The notes under the pieces were generated by a model, which did no database searches, was not told where the DNA came from, and was given only the letters and a program-made list of their open reading frames with translations. The translations under genes and the position numbers were made by a program. Of a DNA stretch of 7,019 nt, positions 5,978 through 7,019 are shown piece by piece. The DNA lies in assembly GCA_905479515.1 (NCBI GenBank), contig CAJQMX010000085.1:1-7019 (forward strand), written 5' to 3'. Each line of letters opens with the position of its first letter. The stretch's first letter is position 1. The stretch comes from an uncultured Parasphingopyxis sp. (GTDB lineage: Bacteria > Pseudomonadota > Alphaproteobacteria > Sphingomonadales > Sphingomonadaceae).

Positions 5978-6005
5978 TTGCGCTTCAGGATCATGGCGCT
6001 AAAGT
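5978..6005 (+). promoter_or_regulatory. Weak candidate promoter for the SPFH gene
   Basis: TTGCGC (5978-5983) and TAAAGT (6000-6005) are separated by 16 bases, matching 3/6 and 4/6 of the sigma-70 hexamers. The predicted start would fall just before the Shine-Dalgarno AGGGAG at 6015-6020. The strong terminator upstream means a promoter must lie somewhere in 5915-6015, but this exact assignment is tentative. Confidence 0.22.
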
Positions 6006-6028
6006 GAAACATAAAGGGAGACACTGGA

Positions 6029-7019
6029 ATGGGCATTAGGGATTTTCTTTCGAAACAATTTATCGATGTTATCGAATGGGGCGAAGAGCCCGGCGAACTG
6101 GCCGAAAGGCTGAATTTCGCGGATAATGAGATCCAGAATGGTGCCCAGCTGACTGTCCGTGAGACTCAGGCTGCTGTCGTGATTGATGAAGGCGTGCTCG
6201 CCGATATGTATGGCCCCGGCCTGCATACGCTCGACACGTCGAACATGCCGATCCTCACCAACCTCAAAAACTGGGACAAGGCGTTCAAATCACCGTTCAA
6301 GACGGACGTCTATTTCTTCTCCCAGAAGGAACAGCTGAACCTGAAATGGGGAACCGCGCAGCCGGTTACCATTCGTGATCCTGAGCTCGGGCCGATCCGT
6401 CTGCGGGCTTTTGGCACATACTCCTTCCGCGTGAAGGATATCGCGCCGTTCTATTCCGCGATGGTCGGCACGCTCGACAAGGTAACGGTAAGTGCAATCG
6501 AACCGCAACTGCGCGCCGCAATCATTACTGCGCTGGCAACCGGCCTTGGCGGCGGCGATGTGCCGTTCATCGATCTCGCGGCCAACCAGCAGAAACTGTC
6601 CGATGCCCTGAAAGCGGCGGTAGGACCAGCCTTTGAGCAATATGGCCTCGAAGTGCCCACCTTCTTCGTTGAAAGCGTTTCGCTGCCCGAAGCGGTGCAA
6701 AAGCATCTCGACAAGAAAAGCTCGATGCGGGTGCTTGGCGATCTCGATCAATATGCGAAGTTCCAGGCAGCCGAAGCCATCGAACTTGCTGCGCAGCAAG
6801 AAGGCGGCATGGCGGGCATCGGTGCGGGTGCAGGCGTGGGCATGGCCATCGGCCAGACTATGGCCGGCGCGCTCGCCCAACCGGCACCGGCCGCGCCAGC
6901 TCCTGCTGCGCCAGCGGCTCCCGCTGCTCCGGCGGCAGAGGCCGTCGACCCGTTTGAGCAGATTGAAAAGCTGCACAAGCTTCAGGAAATGGGAGCGCTC
7001 AGCAAAGAAGAGTTTGACG
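6029..7019 (+). CDS. SPFH-domain protein of the YdjI type with C-terminal SHOCT domain, 3' end outside the window
   Basis: SPFH (stomatin/prohibitin/flotillin/HflK-C) proteins form membrane-associated oligomers; the Bacillus YdjI relatives are linked to membrane stress and PspA-like proteins. From ATG 6029 (AGGGAG eight bases upstream) 330 codons are open to the window edge. The N-terminus MGIRDFLSKQFIDVIEWGE, NEIQNGAQLTVRETQAAVV (33-51), LKWGTAQPVTIRDPELGPIR, LRAFGTYSFRV and YGLEVPTFFVESVSLPEAVQ mark the SPFH core, ending near residue 255 after QYAKFQAAEAIELAAQ. A Gly-rich hydrophobic segment (about 258-282) and an Ala-Pro linker (about 283-304) follow. Last comes a SHOCT-like segment, IEKLHKLQEMGALSKEEFD (312-330), which probably lacks only its last dozen residues here. 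There is no classical TM helix or signal peptide at the N-terminus, so cytoplasmic membrane association is likely. It lies behind a terminator, so it is a separate unit from the receptor gene and any functional link is unsupported. Confidence 0.95.
   Translation, partial: MGIRDFLSKQFIDVIEWGEEPGELAERLNFADNEIQNGAQLTVRETQAAVVIDEGVLADMYGPGLHTLDTSNMPILTNLKNWDKAFKSPFKTDVYFFSQKEQLNLKWGTAQPVTIRDPELGPIRLRAFGTYSFRVKDIAPFYSAMVGTLDKVTVSAIEPQLRAAIITALATGLGGGDVPFIDLAANQQKLSDALKAAVGPAFEQYGLEVPTFFVESVSLPEAVQKHLDKKSSMRVLGDLDQYAKFQAAEAIELAAQQEGGMAGIGAGAGVGMAIGQTMAGALAQPAPAAPAPAAPAAPAAPAAEAVDPFEQIEKLHKLQEMGALSKEEFD

Noticed and set aside
6290..6976. Minus-strand open frame of about 228 codons
   Set aside because: It lies opposite the SPFH gene, whose plus-strand reading is unmistakable.
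1..7019. CRISPR array, tRNA, rRNA, insertion sequence or phage genes
   Set aside because: No regularly spaced repeats, cloverleaf-like segments, rRNA stretches or transposase/integrase motifs were seen when reading both strands.

Overview
The window looks like part of the chromosome of an alphaproteobacterium, most likely a member of Sphingomonadales. The DNA is GC-rich. The TonB-dependent receptor has the plug signatures I associate with sphingomonads (IVVTG before the plug, GERYS, SPEPLKR, GEFGGGVINL), and the SPFH protein resembles versions common in that group. This placement rests on protein resemblance only, and I cannot name a genus.

Layout: (1) Positions 1-323, minus strand: the N-terminal 107 codons of acetyl-CoA synthetase (acs), starting at GTG behind a strong AGGAGG and running off the left edge. 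(2) Positions 324-486: a divergent intergenic region with a good Pho-box-like direct repeat facing right. (3) Positions 487-1272: a complete GspC-like protein (type II secretion inner-membrane clamp: one TM helix, HR domain, PDZ domain), with no other gsp gene in view. (4) Positions 1273-1451: an intergenic region with a perfect 10-bp inverted repeat and a second, degenerate promoter element resembling the one before gspC. (5) Positions 1452-3005: a lipoprotein with a Pro-Thr stalk and a body that looks like a right-handed beta-helix. (6) Positions 3006-3089: a spacer holding a 15-bp hairpin. (7) Positions 3090-5843: a 917-residue TonB-dependent outer-membrane receptor, followed by a convincing intrinsic terminator. 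(8) Positions 6029-7019: an SPFH-domain protein of the YdjI type with a C-terminal SHOCT domain, cut by the right edge a few residues before its expected end.

The central three genes are the interesting part. All read rightwards and span three compartments: a T2SS-type inner-membrane/periplasmic clamp, a lipid-anchored and possibly surface-exposed beta-helix protein, and a TonB-driven outer-membrane barrel. A simple working model is a phosphate-responsive envelope module. In it, GspC (with a T2SS encoded elsewhere, or in an unconventional partnership with the receptor) helps place the lipoprotein on the cell surface, and the lipoprotein then works with the receptor in uptake or export. The co-location and domain content are read from sequence. 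The functional link and the phosphate control are inference. The flanking acs and SPFH genes look like ordinary unrelated neighbours.
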